A program made the translations under genes and the position numbers. From 0-14-0-20-45-22 sp041645495 (GTDB lineage: Bacteria > Fidelibacterota > UBA2242), in contig JBAZPZ010000008.1 in assembly GCA_041645495.1 (NCBI GenBank), positions 1 to 38,967 of the forward strand: a DNA stretch of 38,967 bases, read 5' to 3'. Below, in pieces: positions 6,693-14,574 of the stretch. The notes under the pieces were generated by a model. It saw nothing but the letters and a program-made list of their open reading frames with translations, did not search any database and was not told where the DNA came from. The first letter of the stretch is position 1, and each line of letters starts with the position of its first letter.

Positions 6693-7859
6693 CTACCACC
6701 GTTTATTCCAGTGGATCAGCGCAACCGAATCGCCGATCGCTTCGCTCAAGGTCTTCACTTCGAGAGAACCTTTTTCGACTGTGATGACCAGATCGGAAAT
6801 ATCTAAAAGAGCGTTGGGACGACCGGCTTCTTTCGACTCCAGCGGGCTTCTATCCTGATACAGAACGACGAATTTATCCTTCTTAAAAATAAAATCACCG
6901 ACGCCAAAAACGTATCGATTGATCTCCGCTCCCTTTCCACTTCCAACAAGACAATAGACGCCGTTTTCAATCGTCGCCAACCAAGAAAAGTAATCAGTCA
7001 CTTTGTAGGAGTTTCGTTCCGGCAGAGGCAATTTTCCGAAGTAATTGATCATTGGTCTGCCACCGAGTTCCGCCGCCCGAACGATAAAAGAGCCGAAGTT
7101 GCCGCCGATCCAATTGACCGTCTGATGATCCGACCAATAATCGTTCCATCCGCCGGCATTGGCAATGAACGGTACATTCCGGAAGCACATCAGGTTGTCC
7201 GCGAAAAGATTGCCGGTAGAAGCGCGCACGCTGATTCGGAGTACTTCATCCGAAAGACCGCCGTAATCATAACCACGAACGACGAACCGGCTCTCTATTC
7301 CGGGAGTCGAAACGAATTCCCGACCGAACGCGACACTGACTTTGAAATGAACTGTTCCCGGAAAATAAGTCTCGATCGACGGAAGCGATTTCAATTCCAC
7401 GAACCATTTATCGTTCCATTCGGGAATTGGAATCTCGCGATAATGAATCCGCGCCCACGGATCAATTTTTGTCGGCGTATTTGTATAGATCGTGTCCGTT
7501 TTTTCCGGAAGAATTGCGTACCATCGGATAAGCGGTTGTCTTTTCTCGAAATCTTCCCATTTGGCGATTCGGTCGGATGAAATCGTGTCGCCGTTTAAAA
7601 CAACGTCGTGCATCGGCGTCAAATAAGTTGGCGAATAAAGTCCGTTCAAACGCACCGCCAGAACCAGCGAAAGCTGTGCGGTATCGCCGGAAGACAGAAT
7701 TTTGCTGGAATCGCTGGCAACTGCCGAATAATTGATCCGGCTGACGATAAACGCCTGAACGAATTGCATCGGCGTTGCCGAATAACCAAGGCTCGAGAAA
7801 AACAACGCACAAACAATCGGTCTGCAACTTTTTCTTAGCCATTTTCTCAATCGATTCAT
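6693..7859 (-). CDS. Exported protein of unknown function
   Basis: The 388-residue protein has an N-terminal signal peptide (basic start MNRLRKWLRKSCRP, hydrophobic IVCALFFSSLGYSA, cleavage near residue 29), so it goes to the periplasm or beyond. I do not recognise a family. The N-terminal half is rich in beta-strand patterns. The C-terminal half (about residues 235-360) contains GGWNDYWSDHQTVNWIGGNF then GSFIVRAAELGG, later VGDFIFKKDKFVVLYQDRSP and LDISDLVI. The order of these blocks loosely recalls NlpC/P60-type peptidases, but the position expected for the catalytic cysteine (GNFGSF) has no cysteine. That resemblance is speculative. The gene stands alone, divergent from the 1-pyrroline-5-carboxylate dehydrogenase gene. 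Confidence 0.6.
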   Translation of the reverse strand: MNRLRKWLRKSCRPIVCALFFSSLGYSATPMQFVQAFIVSRINYSAVASDSSKILSSGDTAQLSLVLAVRLNGLYSPTYLTPMHDVVLNGDTISSDRIAKWEDFEKRQPLIRWYAILPEKTDTIYTNTPTKIDPWARIHYREIPIPEWNDKWFVELKSLPSIETYFPGTVHFKVSVAFGREFVSTPGIESRFVVRGYDYGGLSDEVLRISVRASTGNLFADNLMCFRNVPFIANAGGWNDYWSDHQTVNWIGGNFGSFIVRAAELGGRPMINYFGKLPLPERNSYKVTDYFSWLATIENGVYCLVGSGKGAEINRYVFGVGDFIFKKDKFVVLYQDRSPLESKEAGRPNALLDISDLVITVEKGSLEVKTLSEAIGDSVALIHWNKRW

Positions 7860-8075
7860 GGTAAAAATTTAGGTTAAAAAATTGCGGGAAGACATTGAAA
7901 TATTTTCGGAGGCTTTCTCCGATATATCAAACCAAACAGGAAAAAATCCTCTACCGAACTTCTTGCCGATTTTGTAACTTAAAAAAGTGAACTTGACGTA
8001 TCCAAATATGAACGGCAAATTAAGTCAACACAAACGGAAATCATATCCAAAATCCATTTTAAAACGAGGTGAATG

Positions 8076-9707
8076 ATGAGCAACGCGAAGTTTACATTAC
8101 CGAATCCAGTCAACGAACCGATTCTCGGTTACATGCCCGGCAGTCCGGAAAAGAAGGCGTTAAAAGCCATGCTTGCGAAGATGTCCGCCGAAGAAATTGA
8201 AATTTCTTTGATTATCGGCGGCAAGGAAGTTCGCACCGGGAAAATCGGCCAGTGCGTCATGCCGCACGACCATCATCACGTGTTAGCGACTTATCACATG
8301 GCCGGAACGAAGGAAGTCGAAGCCGCTGTCGCCGCTTCGCAAATCGCATGGAAAACTTGGTCGGTGATGCCGTGGTGGGAACGCGCCAGCATCTTTAAGA
8401 AAATCGCTGCTCTACTTGCCGGTCCGTGGCGGGCGACTTTGAATGCCGCGACAATGTTGAATCAGAGTAAGAACGTTTATCAGGCGGAAATCGATTCTGC
8501 ATGCGAATTGACCGATTTTTTCAATTTCAACGTCAAATACATGGAGATGATCTATGAACAACAACCTTCTTCGCCCGCGGGGCAATGGAATCGCCTCGAA
8601 CAGCGCGCGCTGGAAGGTTTTGTCTTCGCGGTAACGCCGTTCAATTTCACATCGATTGCCGGAAACTTGCCGACTGCACCTGCGATAATGGGCAACGTCG
8701 TTCTGTGGAAACCGGCTTCGTCCGCCGTTTTCTCCGCTTACTATTTGATGAAATTGTTCAAAGACGCCGGTTTGCCGGACGGCGTCATCAACTTCATTCC
8801 CGGTTCCGGCAGAGAGGTCGGTCCGAATGTTCTGACGAATCCGTTGCTGGCTGGCGTTCATTTTACCGGTTCGACCGCCGTTTTCCAGAACATGTGGCAG
8901 ACAATCGGCGCCAACATCGCCAACTATCGCAGTTATCCGCGAATCGTCGGAGAAACCGGCGGAAAAGATTTTATCTTCGCTCACGCCAGCGCCGATGTCG
9001 ATGAACTGAACACCGCGATCGTCCGCGGCGCCTTCGAATATCAGGGACAAAAATGTTCCGCCGCTTCCCGCGCCTATGTTCCCGAATCGCTATGGCCGGT
9101 TTTGCGGGAAAAACTGATCGCGACCATTCGCACGATACAAATCGGCAACGTCGCAGATTTTCGGAATCTGATGAACGCAGTGATCGATAAATCCGCATTC
9201 ACGAACATTACCGGTTACATCGACTACGCGAAAAATTCTCCCGACGCCGAGATAATCGCTGGCGGTAATTACGACGACGCGAAAGGTTATTTCATCGAGC
9301 CGACCGTTATTCTGGCAAAAGAGCCGCATTTCAAGACGATGGAAGAGGAAATCTTCGGGCCGGTGATGACAATTTACGTCTATCCGGACGACAAATTCGA
9401 AGAAACGTTGGCCATCTGCGATCAAACATCGCCGTACGCGCTGACCGGTTCCATCATCGCCAAAGACCGCATCGCCGTCGGAATCGCATCGAAGGTGTTG
9501 TTGAATGCAGCGGGAAATTTCTATATCAACGACAAACCGACGGGCGCCGTCGTCGGTCAACAACCTTTCGGCGGTTCGCGCGCTTCCGGAACCAACGATA
9601 AAGCGGGAAGCATGATCAACCTGCTGAGATGGGTTTCTCCACGGGCGACGAAAGAGACTTTGGTTCCACCGAAAGATTATCGCTATCCGTTTATGGCCGA
9701 AGAATAG
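8076..9707 (+). CDS. pruA: 1-pyrroline-5-carboxylate dehydrogenase (L-glutamate gamma-semialdehyde dehydrogenase)
   Basis: This aldehyde dehydrogenase of about 543 residues oxidises glutamate semialdehyde to glutamate with NAD+, the second step of proline catabolism. Numbering from the ATG at 8073, catalytic C328 is in QGQKCSAASRAY, the general-base E294 in VGETGGKDF, the NAD-binding FTGS at 264-267, and the stretch GFVFAVTPFNFTSIAGNLP is typical of this subfamily. Length and the C-terminal PFGGSRASGTNDKAG fit single-domain P5C dehydrogenase (ALDH4-like). An ACGAGG site supports either of two adjacent ATGs (8073 or 8076). No proline dehydrogenase is in the window. A strong terminator follows. 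Confidence 0.93.
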   Translation: MSNAKFTLPNPVNEPILGYMPGSPEKKALKAMLAKMSAEEIEISLIIGGKEVRTGKIGQCVMPHDHHHVLATYHMAGTKEVEAAVAASQIAWKTWSVMPWWERASIFKKIAALLAGPWRATLNAATMLNQSKNVYQAEIDSACELTDFFNFNVKYMEMIYEQQPSSPAGQWNRLEQRALEGFVFAVTPFNFTSIAGNLPTAPAIMGNVVLWKPASSAVFSAYYLMKLFKDAGLPDGVINFIPGSGREVGPNVLTNPLLAGVHFTGSTAVFQNMWQTIGANIANYRSYPRIVGETGGKDFIFAHASADVDELNTAIVRGAFEYQGQKCSAASRAYVPESLWPVLREKLIATIRTIQIGNVADFRNLMNAVIDKSAFTNITGYIDYAKNSPDAEIIAGGNYDDAKGYFIEPTVILAKEPHFKTMEEEIFGPVMTIYVYPDDKFEETLAICDQTSPYALTGSIIAKDRIAVGIASKVLLNAAGNFYINDKPTGAVVGQQPFGGSRASGTNDKAGSMINLLRWVSPRATKETLVPPKDYRYPFMAEE

Positions 9708-9724
9708 GCAAAACGAAACGCTTC

Positions 9725-9756
9725 GAAAAAGCCCCGCAACCTGTCGGGGCTTTTTC
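9725..9756 (+). terminator. Intrinsic terminator after the P5C dehydrogenase gene
   Basis: GAAAAAGCCCCG (9725-9736) pairs with CGGGGCTTTTTC (9745-9756) around an 8-base loop. The T-run is part of the 3' arm, and the arm's A-run makes the hairpin usable from either strand. Confidence 0.9.
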
Positions 9757-9830
9757 ATTTTCGGATGATTGCCACACATTTCGGAAAAGTCCGATTAGAA
9801 ATTCCGGCTTCTGTCGCTTAAATTTTCCCT

Positions 9831-10514
9831 GTGAAAAAAACCGGCGTACAAATAATATTCTTCGACCTCGACGGCACACTCATCGATTCGTCGTTCGATC
9901 TGATGACGAGCATCAATCTCATGCTGGCACGATACAATTTTCAACCGATTTCTTATCGGCAATGCATTCAGTTTGTCGGCGACGGCATTCCGAAACTCGT
10001 CAGCCGTGCGCTTGGCGCCTCAGTTCATCAAAATCCCAATGCCGAAACCGAACCGGAAGTTTTACGTCAGGCTGTTGAACTTTTTCGGGAAAATTATGCC
10101 AATCACCTTGTCGATCAAACGCGCCTCTATCCCGGAGTCTCGGAAACCTTGTCGAAACTATGCGATTTCAAATTGGCTGTCATTTCGAACAAATCTTATG
10201 ATTTCTCGGTTGAAATTCTCACGCGATTACAAATCGTAGAATTTTTCGATTTGATTCTGGGCGGCGATTCGCTGGCGGAGAAAAAGCCGTCTCCCCAACC
10301 GATTTTGTACGCTTTGGACAAATTCAAAATTTCACCCGCTCAGGCGCTCATTGTTGGCGACGGAGAGAACGATATTCTGGCGGGAAAATCGGCGGGAATA
10401 GCGACTTGCGGTACAACGTACGGATTTCGCTCGAAAGCCGAAATTGCTACGCTGGAACCGGATTTCATGATTGGGAAATTTTCAGAAATTCAGTCTTTAA
10501 AATGCCTGAGTTGA
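9831..10514 (+). CDS. HAD-superfamily phosphatase, phosphoglycolate phosphatase-like
   Basis: A GTG start at 9831 gives 227 residues. The four HAD motifs are present: nucleophile D12 and D14 (FFDLDGTLIDS), Ser in VISNKSYD, Lys in AEKKPSPQP, and the acidic pair in VGDGENDILAG. The cap inserted after motif I (about residues 20-90) is helical, as in Gph/PGP enzymes that hydrolyse 2-phosphoglycolate, or pyrophosphatase PpaX. The substrate cannot be fixed from the sequence. No strong ribosome binding site is seen, and the gene follows a terminator, so the transcript may start very near the GTG. Its 3' end overlaps the convergent TPR gene by 18 bases. Confidence 0.82.
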   Translation: MKKTGVQIIFFDLDGTLIDSSFDLMTSINLMLARYNFQPISYRQCIQFVGDGIPKLVSRALGASVHQNPNAETEPEVLRQAVELFRENYANHLVDQTRLYPGVSETLSKLCDFKLAVISNKSYDFSVEILTRLQIVEFFDLILGGDSLAEKKPSPQPILYALDKFKISPAQALIVGDGENDILAGKSAGIATCGTTYGFRSKAEIATLEPDFMIGKFSEIQSLKCLS

Positions 10515-11363
10515 GGGAGTGACGCCGGTCGGCTGGTTTTCCATTTTTTCCAGAACTTCCAGCGGTTTCGGATACTTATCGGAAATGACTTTCAATGAAT
10601 TCCCAATCGCGTCGATATTCTGCTGATCGACCCGCCGCGCCAATTTTTTAATGGAACCCTGAGAATATCGCGAATAGATGAAAAAATATTTGATACCAGC
10701 GACCCAAAACGCACCATCTAACAGGTTTGAGACAATCGACGCCATCGTCGATCCGACTAAGAGGAATGAGTACGCGCCGTTTTGGTAATCGCCCGCGTAA
10801 ATGTGTCCTGTTCCGGGAACGATTCGGGAAGAAATCACGGCTAATTTTTTAGATTTTTGTGGCGTGTTTTTCACCGTACTAATTTCCTGTTGAAGCGATT
10901 TTAACTCCGCGCGTTGAACACCTTCGAGACAGACTATTCCGGTGTCCCATTTCGCTTCGTAAAAAAACGTCCAGGCTTTCACATACAAAAGATTCTCTTT
11001 TTGCTCACCTGACAAATCCAGAGCAAGGTAATCGAGCGTTCGTCGCATAGATTCGTAATCAAAAGCATCCCAATACATTTTGGCGAGGAGAATGAGACAG
11101 TTCCGATCCAGAGAAGAGGTTTCCGCGTTTGACGCCGCTTGAATCAGCTTCTCAGCGGCTGATTCCCGGTCGCCGCATTTTTCAAGCGCTTTCGCCCATT
11201 TAAACAGAACCTCGTCCGACTCGCCGTTGAAAAACGCTTCCCTTTTGTATTCAGTGATCGCTTCGAAATAATGCCCGCGATTGAAAAAATAATCGCCGAG
11301 CGTATCCGAGATAGTGAGCCCCGGAAGAATGGTAAGCCAGAGTAAGATTATTCTTTTACCCAT
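10497..11363 (-). CDS. TPR-type membrane protein with a PGxGxxYxG segment, cassette gene 4
   Basis: I start at the ATG at 11363 (MGKRIILLWLTILPGLTISD, a signal or anchor segment); the open frame extends to 11420 without support. The 288-residue protein has helical repeats of TPR type (about residues 22-140: YFFNRGHYFEAITEYKREAF, LFKWAKALEKCGDRESAAEK) and then IVPGTGHIYAGDYQNGAYSF (181-200), leading into hydrophobic segments. The gene upstream has the same architecture with PGLGKVYNKRPEDG, so the two are paralogues. Their genes overlap by 16 bases. The PGxGxxYxGxxxxG motif occurs in small membrane domains of unknown function often linked to TPRs. I infer an envelope-associated partner of the YidD-like protein. 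Confidence 0.65.
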   Translation of the reverse strand: MGKRIILLWLTILPGLTISDTLGDYFFNRGHYFEAITEYKREAFFNGESDEVLFKWAKALEKCGDRESAAEKLIQAASNAETSSLDRNCLILLAKMYWDAFDYESMRRTLDYLALDLSGEQKENLLYVKAWTFFYEAKWDTGIVCLEGVQRAELKSLQQEISTVKNTPQKSKKLAVISSRIVPGTGHIYAGDYQNGAYSFLLVGSTMASIVSNLLDGAFWVAGIKYFFIYSRYSQGSIKKLARRVDQQNIDAIGNSLKVISDKYPKPLEVLEKMENQPTGVTPSTQAF

Positions 11364-12220
11364 TTCTGCCAGTAAGGATTTCGGGTAATGGGATTTATCT
11401 GCTCTAATTTCTGCGACCACTCAGTTTCGAGTTCCTGATTGTAGAGTTGACAACCAATGTAACTGCCGTAAATCGTTCCCAGATAAAGAGTCAGTGCCAA
11501 ACCGGAAGTCACGACGCCTGTGACGACAAGTCCCGATTGATATGCTTTGAATGCGGTGAACCCGAACAAATTGACCATGCCGAATGCGAATAAACCATCT
11601 TCCGGTCGCTTGTTGTAAACTTTCCCCAATCCCGGAACGACGCTGGACAGAAACGCTGAAAACATCGGCGACTTTGTTTGATAACCGAGTTTCTGTCGAT
11701 CTAATTCCAAAGCGGATAATCGAAGCCGTAAACTATCGTCTTGAATATGTGAGAATAATTTAGCATCGAACGAGTCGGGACTTGCTTGAGTTTCTGCTAA
11801 ATAAATGAAAAATATATCCTTATCGTTTTCGATGCCCAGTTCCCGGATTTTCTCCCAATTTTCTAATTTGGTAAGATTGTAAAAGACGGCGATACGTGCG
11901 TCCCAATAGAGAGTGCCGGATGGATATTGAAGCAATTTCTGAAAAGAGGCAACGGCAAAATCGCTTCTTCCGCGAAGTTGATGACTAAGTCCGATAAGGA
12001 AATCTACCGTATCATCCCGACTATCCGAGAAATAGCGATACCGTTCCAGTTCCATGGCGGCGCGCAGATAGTCTTTCTCTTGAAAAAGCGAAAGTCCGAA
12101 CGCACGGAGTTGTCCGGCGTCGAACATCAAAACTGGCGTCTGAGCATTCAGTTGAAGTACTGAAAGAACAAGCACAATGCCGGTGATTCCAAACAGAATC
12201 GTTACTTTTTTGCGTTTCAT
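11348..12220 (-). CDS. TPR-type membrane protein with a PGxGxxYxG segment, cassette gene 3
   Basis: A 290-residue protein with signal peptide MKRKKVTILFGITGIVLVLS then VLQLNAQ. TPR-like helices cover about residues 35-170 (LRAFGLSLFQEKDYLRAAME, FAVASFQKLLQYPSG). A C-terminal membrane region follows, opening FLSSVVPGLGKVYNKRPEDG (190-209), then LFAFGMVNLFGFTAF and a second hydrophobic stretch VTSGLALTLYLGTIYGSYIG. The start overlaps the end of the YidD-domain gene by 4 bases (ATGA), typical of translational coupling. It is a paralogue of the next gene. The function is unknown; the context points to envelope protein insertion or assembly. Confidence 0.68.
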   Translation of the reverse strand: MKRKKVTILFGITGIVLVLSVLQLNAQTPVLMFDAGQLRAFGLSLFQEKDYLRAAMELERYRYFSDSRDDTVDFLIGLSHQLRGRSDFAVASFQKLLQYPSGTLYWDARIAVFYNLTKLENWEKIRELGIENDKDIFFIYLAETQASPDSFDAKLFSHIQDDSLRLRLSALELDRQKLGYQTKSPMFSAFLSSVVPGLGKVYNKRPEDGLFAFGMVNLFGFTAFKAYQSGLVVTGVVTSGLALTLYLGTIYGSYIGCQLYNQELETEWSQKLEQINPITRNPYWQKWVKE

Positions 12221-12633
12221 TTGATTTTTGACTGAATCCGGTAGTGTTCCGGTGGATCGGCAAATTTCGCTTCACCTAGTTTATAATATTTGTATCCAAA
12301 CGGATTGCAGCGCATAAGGCGATCTCCGGCAAGAAGCGTTCCCTTTAAAAAACCAAATTGATGAATAGACTTCAAGGCAAATCTGCTACATGATGGTTCA
12401 AATATACAGGATGGCATATCCTGAGACGAAATACCTTTTTGGTAAATCAAAATCCATATCGTCGCAGAAGATTCGATGAGTGAAAATGCAGCTGGTAATG
12501 TTTTTTGGGGTGGAAGACTGATGGGTGTTTCCCAATATCCCAACCATTTTTCGGTAGTCTGGCAGAATGCCAAACTACCGAAAATAATAGCCACGAGGAC
12601 TACGACCTCTGTCAATAAAAGTCTGATTTTCAA
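12217..12633 (-). CDS. YidD-domain protein with an N-terminal signal peptide, cassette gene 2
   Basis: Residues 60-112 carry the YidD signature: ILIYQKGISSQDMPSCIFEP then SCSRFALKSIHQFGFLKGTL and LAGDRLMRCNPFG, with the conserved cysteines C76, C82 and C109. Canonical YidD is an 80-residue cytoplasmic-side protein that helps YidC insert membrane proteins. Here about 55 residues precede the domain and begin with a signal-like segment (MKIRLLLTEVVVLVAIIFGS then LAFC), which would place the domain in the periplasm or anchored there. The start is a TTG at 12633 with a weak ribosome binding site; no better in-frame start exists. The canonical rnpA-yidD-yidC neighbours are absent. Confidence 0.8.
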   Translation of the reverse strand: MKIRLLLTEVVVLVAIIFGSLAFCQTTEKWLGYWETPISLPPQKTLPAAFSLIESSATIWILIYQKGISSQDMPSCIFEPSCSRFALKSIHQFGFLKGTLLAGDRLMRCNPFGYKYYKLGEAKFADPPEHYRIQSKIK

Positions 12634-12670
12634 TGTGCAAATCAGGTTGAGAAGTCGAAAGATTGCTGAA

Positions 12671-13084
12671 TTATTTCCGCAATCCTTCTTTTTGTTCGAC
12701 TTCTGTCATCGTCTTTCCCTGAAATGCTTCCAATGGTTGCATGATTCCCGGATAAATATTAACACATGGCACGAGCTGAAGCCATTCCATCATGCGGACA
12801 TTTCTCTCTTTGTACTGAGCCCCAACGCGCGTCCCAAGAAAAAAACTGATTACAGCGCCGGTGACTCCCGCCTTTTCATAGCCGGGTACAGCCCGAAGAA
12901 TCGGCACGAAGCAAGCGACCATTTCGATCGTCTCAATCTTCTTACCTTCGTTCATCTCCAAACCGACGCGGGGACCAACCAAGCAAGTCGCCAAACAGGG
13001 TTTGACTCCGCCTTTCTCCGTCTGGGCGAACACCTGTCCGACCAGCACTAAAAACAAAGTGACAAATACCAAAGTACGTTTCAT
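12671..13084 (-). CDS. Small secreted protein with an internal duplication, cassette gene 1
   Basis: The start at 13084 follows GAGGAG. The signal peptide (MKRTLVFVTLFLVLVGQVFA, cut before Q21) leaves about 117 residues. Two related halves are visible: CLVGPRVGLEMNEGKKIETI (35-54) and FLGTRVGAQYKERNVRMMEW (82-101), each a (L/V)G-(P/T)-R-V-G turn, a charged stretch and a Met/Glu-rich helix. Cysteines at 30, 34, 58 and 107 could form disulfides. I do not recognise a named family. It is the first gene after the promoter at 13137-13165 and is followed by the YidD-like gene after 37 bases, so it is probably part of the same envelope cassette. Confidence 0.6.
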   Translation of the reverse strand: MKRTLVFVTLFLVLVGQVFAQTEKGGVKPCLATCLVGPRVGLEMNEGKKIETIEMVACFVPILRAVPGYEKAGVTGAVISFFLGTRVGAQYKERNVRMMEWLQLVPCVNIYPGIMQPLEAFQGKTMTEVEQKEGLRK

Positions 13085-13136
13085 TTTTTCTCCTCTTTTT
13101 CAATTGAGATCACATAGCGATTAAATTAACGACGAA

Positions 13137-13165
13137 ATCTTAATATAATTTTGAGATAAGTGCAA
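13137..13165 (-). promoter_or_regulatory. Sigma70-type promoter for the YidD/TPR cassette
   Basis: On the minus strand, TTGCAC (13165-13160), a 17-base spacer and TAAGAT (13142-13137) make a good -35/-10 pair. It lies 53 bases upstream of the start codon at 13084. Confidence 0.6.
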
Positions 13166-13244
13166 GGTTTTTATACTGGAAGGTAACTATTGTCCACAGG
13201 ACAACTAATTAATATATCAAAAAATAATTACTGAGAAAATTCTG

Positions 13245-13273
13245 TTGACTAATCAATTTCCCCTGATTAAAAT
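13245..13273 (+). promoter_or_regulatory. Sigma70-type promoter for the small exported protein at 13300
   Basis: TTGACT (13245-13250), a 17-base spacer and TAAAAT (13268-13273) lie just ahead of the ribosome binding site AAGGAG (13289-13294). A small inverted repeat GTCC-ACA-GGAC near 13192-13201 lies between this promoter and the divergent one and could be an operator, but that is a guess. Confidence 0.65.
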
Positions 13274-13299
13274 ATCGCCAACTTATATAAGGAGTGTAT

Positions 13300-13773
13300 A
13301 TGAAGAAAGTATTGTTAACTGGGTTGGTCTTGGTGATTTTGCTTGCAAATGTCGCCCATCCTTTCGAATTCATCGATTCGAAAAAATCAACGTTGTTGGG
13401 CGTAAACGTCGGTTTTGGGCATGGGATCGGAGTTGCCGGGCATTTTGAGTTGCCGCCTTATGGTGATCTGGCAATTCTCGCTTTCATTCCGGGTTTCGGT
13501 ATGGACTTACAAATCGGATTAAATGATGGATTCTTCGTCCAAAACGCCATTTGCGTTCGTGTAAAACCTGTCGATACGCTTCCGCTAATCGCTAAAGTAG
13601 GCGTCGGGCTCGGCATCCGATTCGGTGGCGCTGGAATGTATATTCCGGTCGTCGTGGGTGCGGATTACTTTTTTACACCCAAATTGGCCGCAATGACGAC
13701 GATGACATTTGGCGACGGATTTCGGTTTACGTTGGGAGTAGGTTTCGGTTTCGGTTTTGCAAAAGAAGAATAA
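13300..13773 (+). CDS. Small exported glycine-rich protein, possible beta-barrel
   Basis: I place the start at ATG 13300, downstream of AAGGAG with 5-base spacing; an in-frame GTG at 13294 overlaps that site. The 157-residue protein has a signal peptide (MKKVLLTGLVLVILLANVAH) and then alternating hydrophobic and glycine-rich strands (LLGVNVGFGHGIGVAGHFEL, VGLGIRFGGAGMYIPVVVGA, FRFTLGVGFGFGFAKEE). The aromatic/glycine alternation and the C-terminal strand suggest a small outer-membrane beta-barrel or similar strand-rich protein. No family is recognised. It has its own promoter and a shared terminator, so it is monocistronic. Confidence 0.6.
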   Translation: MKKVLLTGLVLVILLANVAHPFEFIDSKKSTLLGVNVGFGHGIGVAGHFELPPYGDLAILAFIPGFGMDLQIGLNDGFFVQNAICVRVKPVDTLPLIAKVGVGLGIRFGGAGMYIPVVVGADYFFTPKLAAMTTMTFGDGFRFTLGVGFGFGFAKEE

Positions 13774-13793
13774 AACCCGGTTTCAATCTTATC

Positions 13794-13823
13794 AAAAAGA
13801 GTCAGGTTTGCCTGACTCTTTTT
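13794..13823. terminator. Bidirectional intrinsic terminator
   Basis: AAAAAGAGTCAGG (13794-13806) and CCTGACTCTTTTT (13811-13823) pair perfectly around TTTG. The hairpin serves both the plus-strand gene ending at 13773 and the converging dCMP deaminase gene, whose stop codon it touches at 13822. Confidence 0.92.
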
Positions 13824-14328
13824 ATTTTGGGTCTTTATCGACAGGATGAACCGTCCAGTCCTTTGCCGGGTATAGTTCATCCACAGTCCCATCTAACTTC
13901 CTCTGAACAACCTTTTCAATCTTCGCGTTGGCAATGATCGCTTTGCATTGGTCACAGACAAATCGGTGACCGACGACGTATATCGTCGCACCGGTCGTGC
14001 CCTGACCGTTTCGTGCGGCCAGAACGACGGCATTGGATTCGGCATGTGAACCAACGGCTCTGCATCGTTCCAAAGAAGTTCCGGACGGAATTTGATGACG
14101 ATCGCGATAGCAGTATCCGATTTCCAAACAATTCTGCTGATGAGTGGGCGCACCATTGTAGCCGGTTGAAATGATGACCTTATCTCGCACGATTACGGCG
14201 CCGACTTTGTTGCGGAAACAGGTCGAGCGTGTCGCTACCTGTTCGGCAATATCCAGAAAATATTCATCCCATGATTTACGCTGATTAAGCGCTTTTTGTA
14301 TTTCCGCCGGTTTCATCGTCTCTGTCAT
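13822..14328 (-). CDS. Deoxycytidylate (dCMP) deaminase, ComEB-type
   Basis: The 168-residue zinc enzyme converts dCMP to dUMP, feeding thymidylate synthesis. The zinc ligands are visible as H95-A-E97 (GSHAESNAV; E97 is the proton shuttle) and C125-x-x-C128 (FVCDQCKAII). The N-terminal region has SWDEYFLDIAEQVATRSTC then FRNKVGAVIVRDKVIISTGY and NGAP, typical of the ComEB/dCMP deaminase family. A small deviation is Val instead of Pro before the first cysteine of the CxxC motif. It ends in the shared terminator. An ATG five codons in is a possible alternative start. Confidence 0.9.
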   Translation of the reverse strand: MTETMKPAEIQKALNQRKSWDEYFLDIAEQVATRSTCFRNKVGAVIVRDKVIISTGYNGAPTHQQNCLEIGYCYRDRHQIPSGTSLERCRAVGSHAESNAVVLAARNGQGTTGATIYVVGHRFVCDQCKAIIANAKIEKVVQRKLDGTVDELYPAKDWTVHPVDKDPK

Positions 14329-14574
14329 TCGATCTCCTGAAAATCAATCACTTCGGGAAAATTTACAAAACCGCCTTCATAAATACACTCGTTAATTATC
14401 CATCTTTTGTACAGAACCGGGCATGAAGACAAATTCGACTCAATTTCATTCAATATTATCACCCGGATAATTCTTAACAATTTAAAGACATGCAGAAAAA
14501 TATTCCTACCACTATTAAATAATTAATATTTAAATTCGACAAGATTGATGATATTTAAAGATAATGAGGTTTGT

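Noticed and set aside
7860..8075. Promoter TTGACG (7993-7998) for the P5C dehydrogenase gene and an inverted repeat TCGGAG/CTCCGA (7910-7926)
   Set aside because: No acceptable -10 lies at the right distance, and the inverted repeat is short; both are too weak to annotate.
14329..14574. Riboswitch, glnA RNA motif or sigma-54 promoter upstream of glutamine synthetase
   Set aside because: The stretch is AT-rich but shows no GG-N10-GC element and no conserved RNA core that I can identify.
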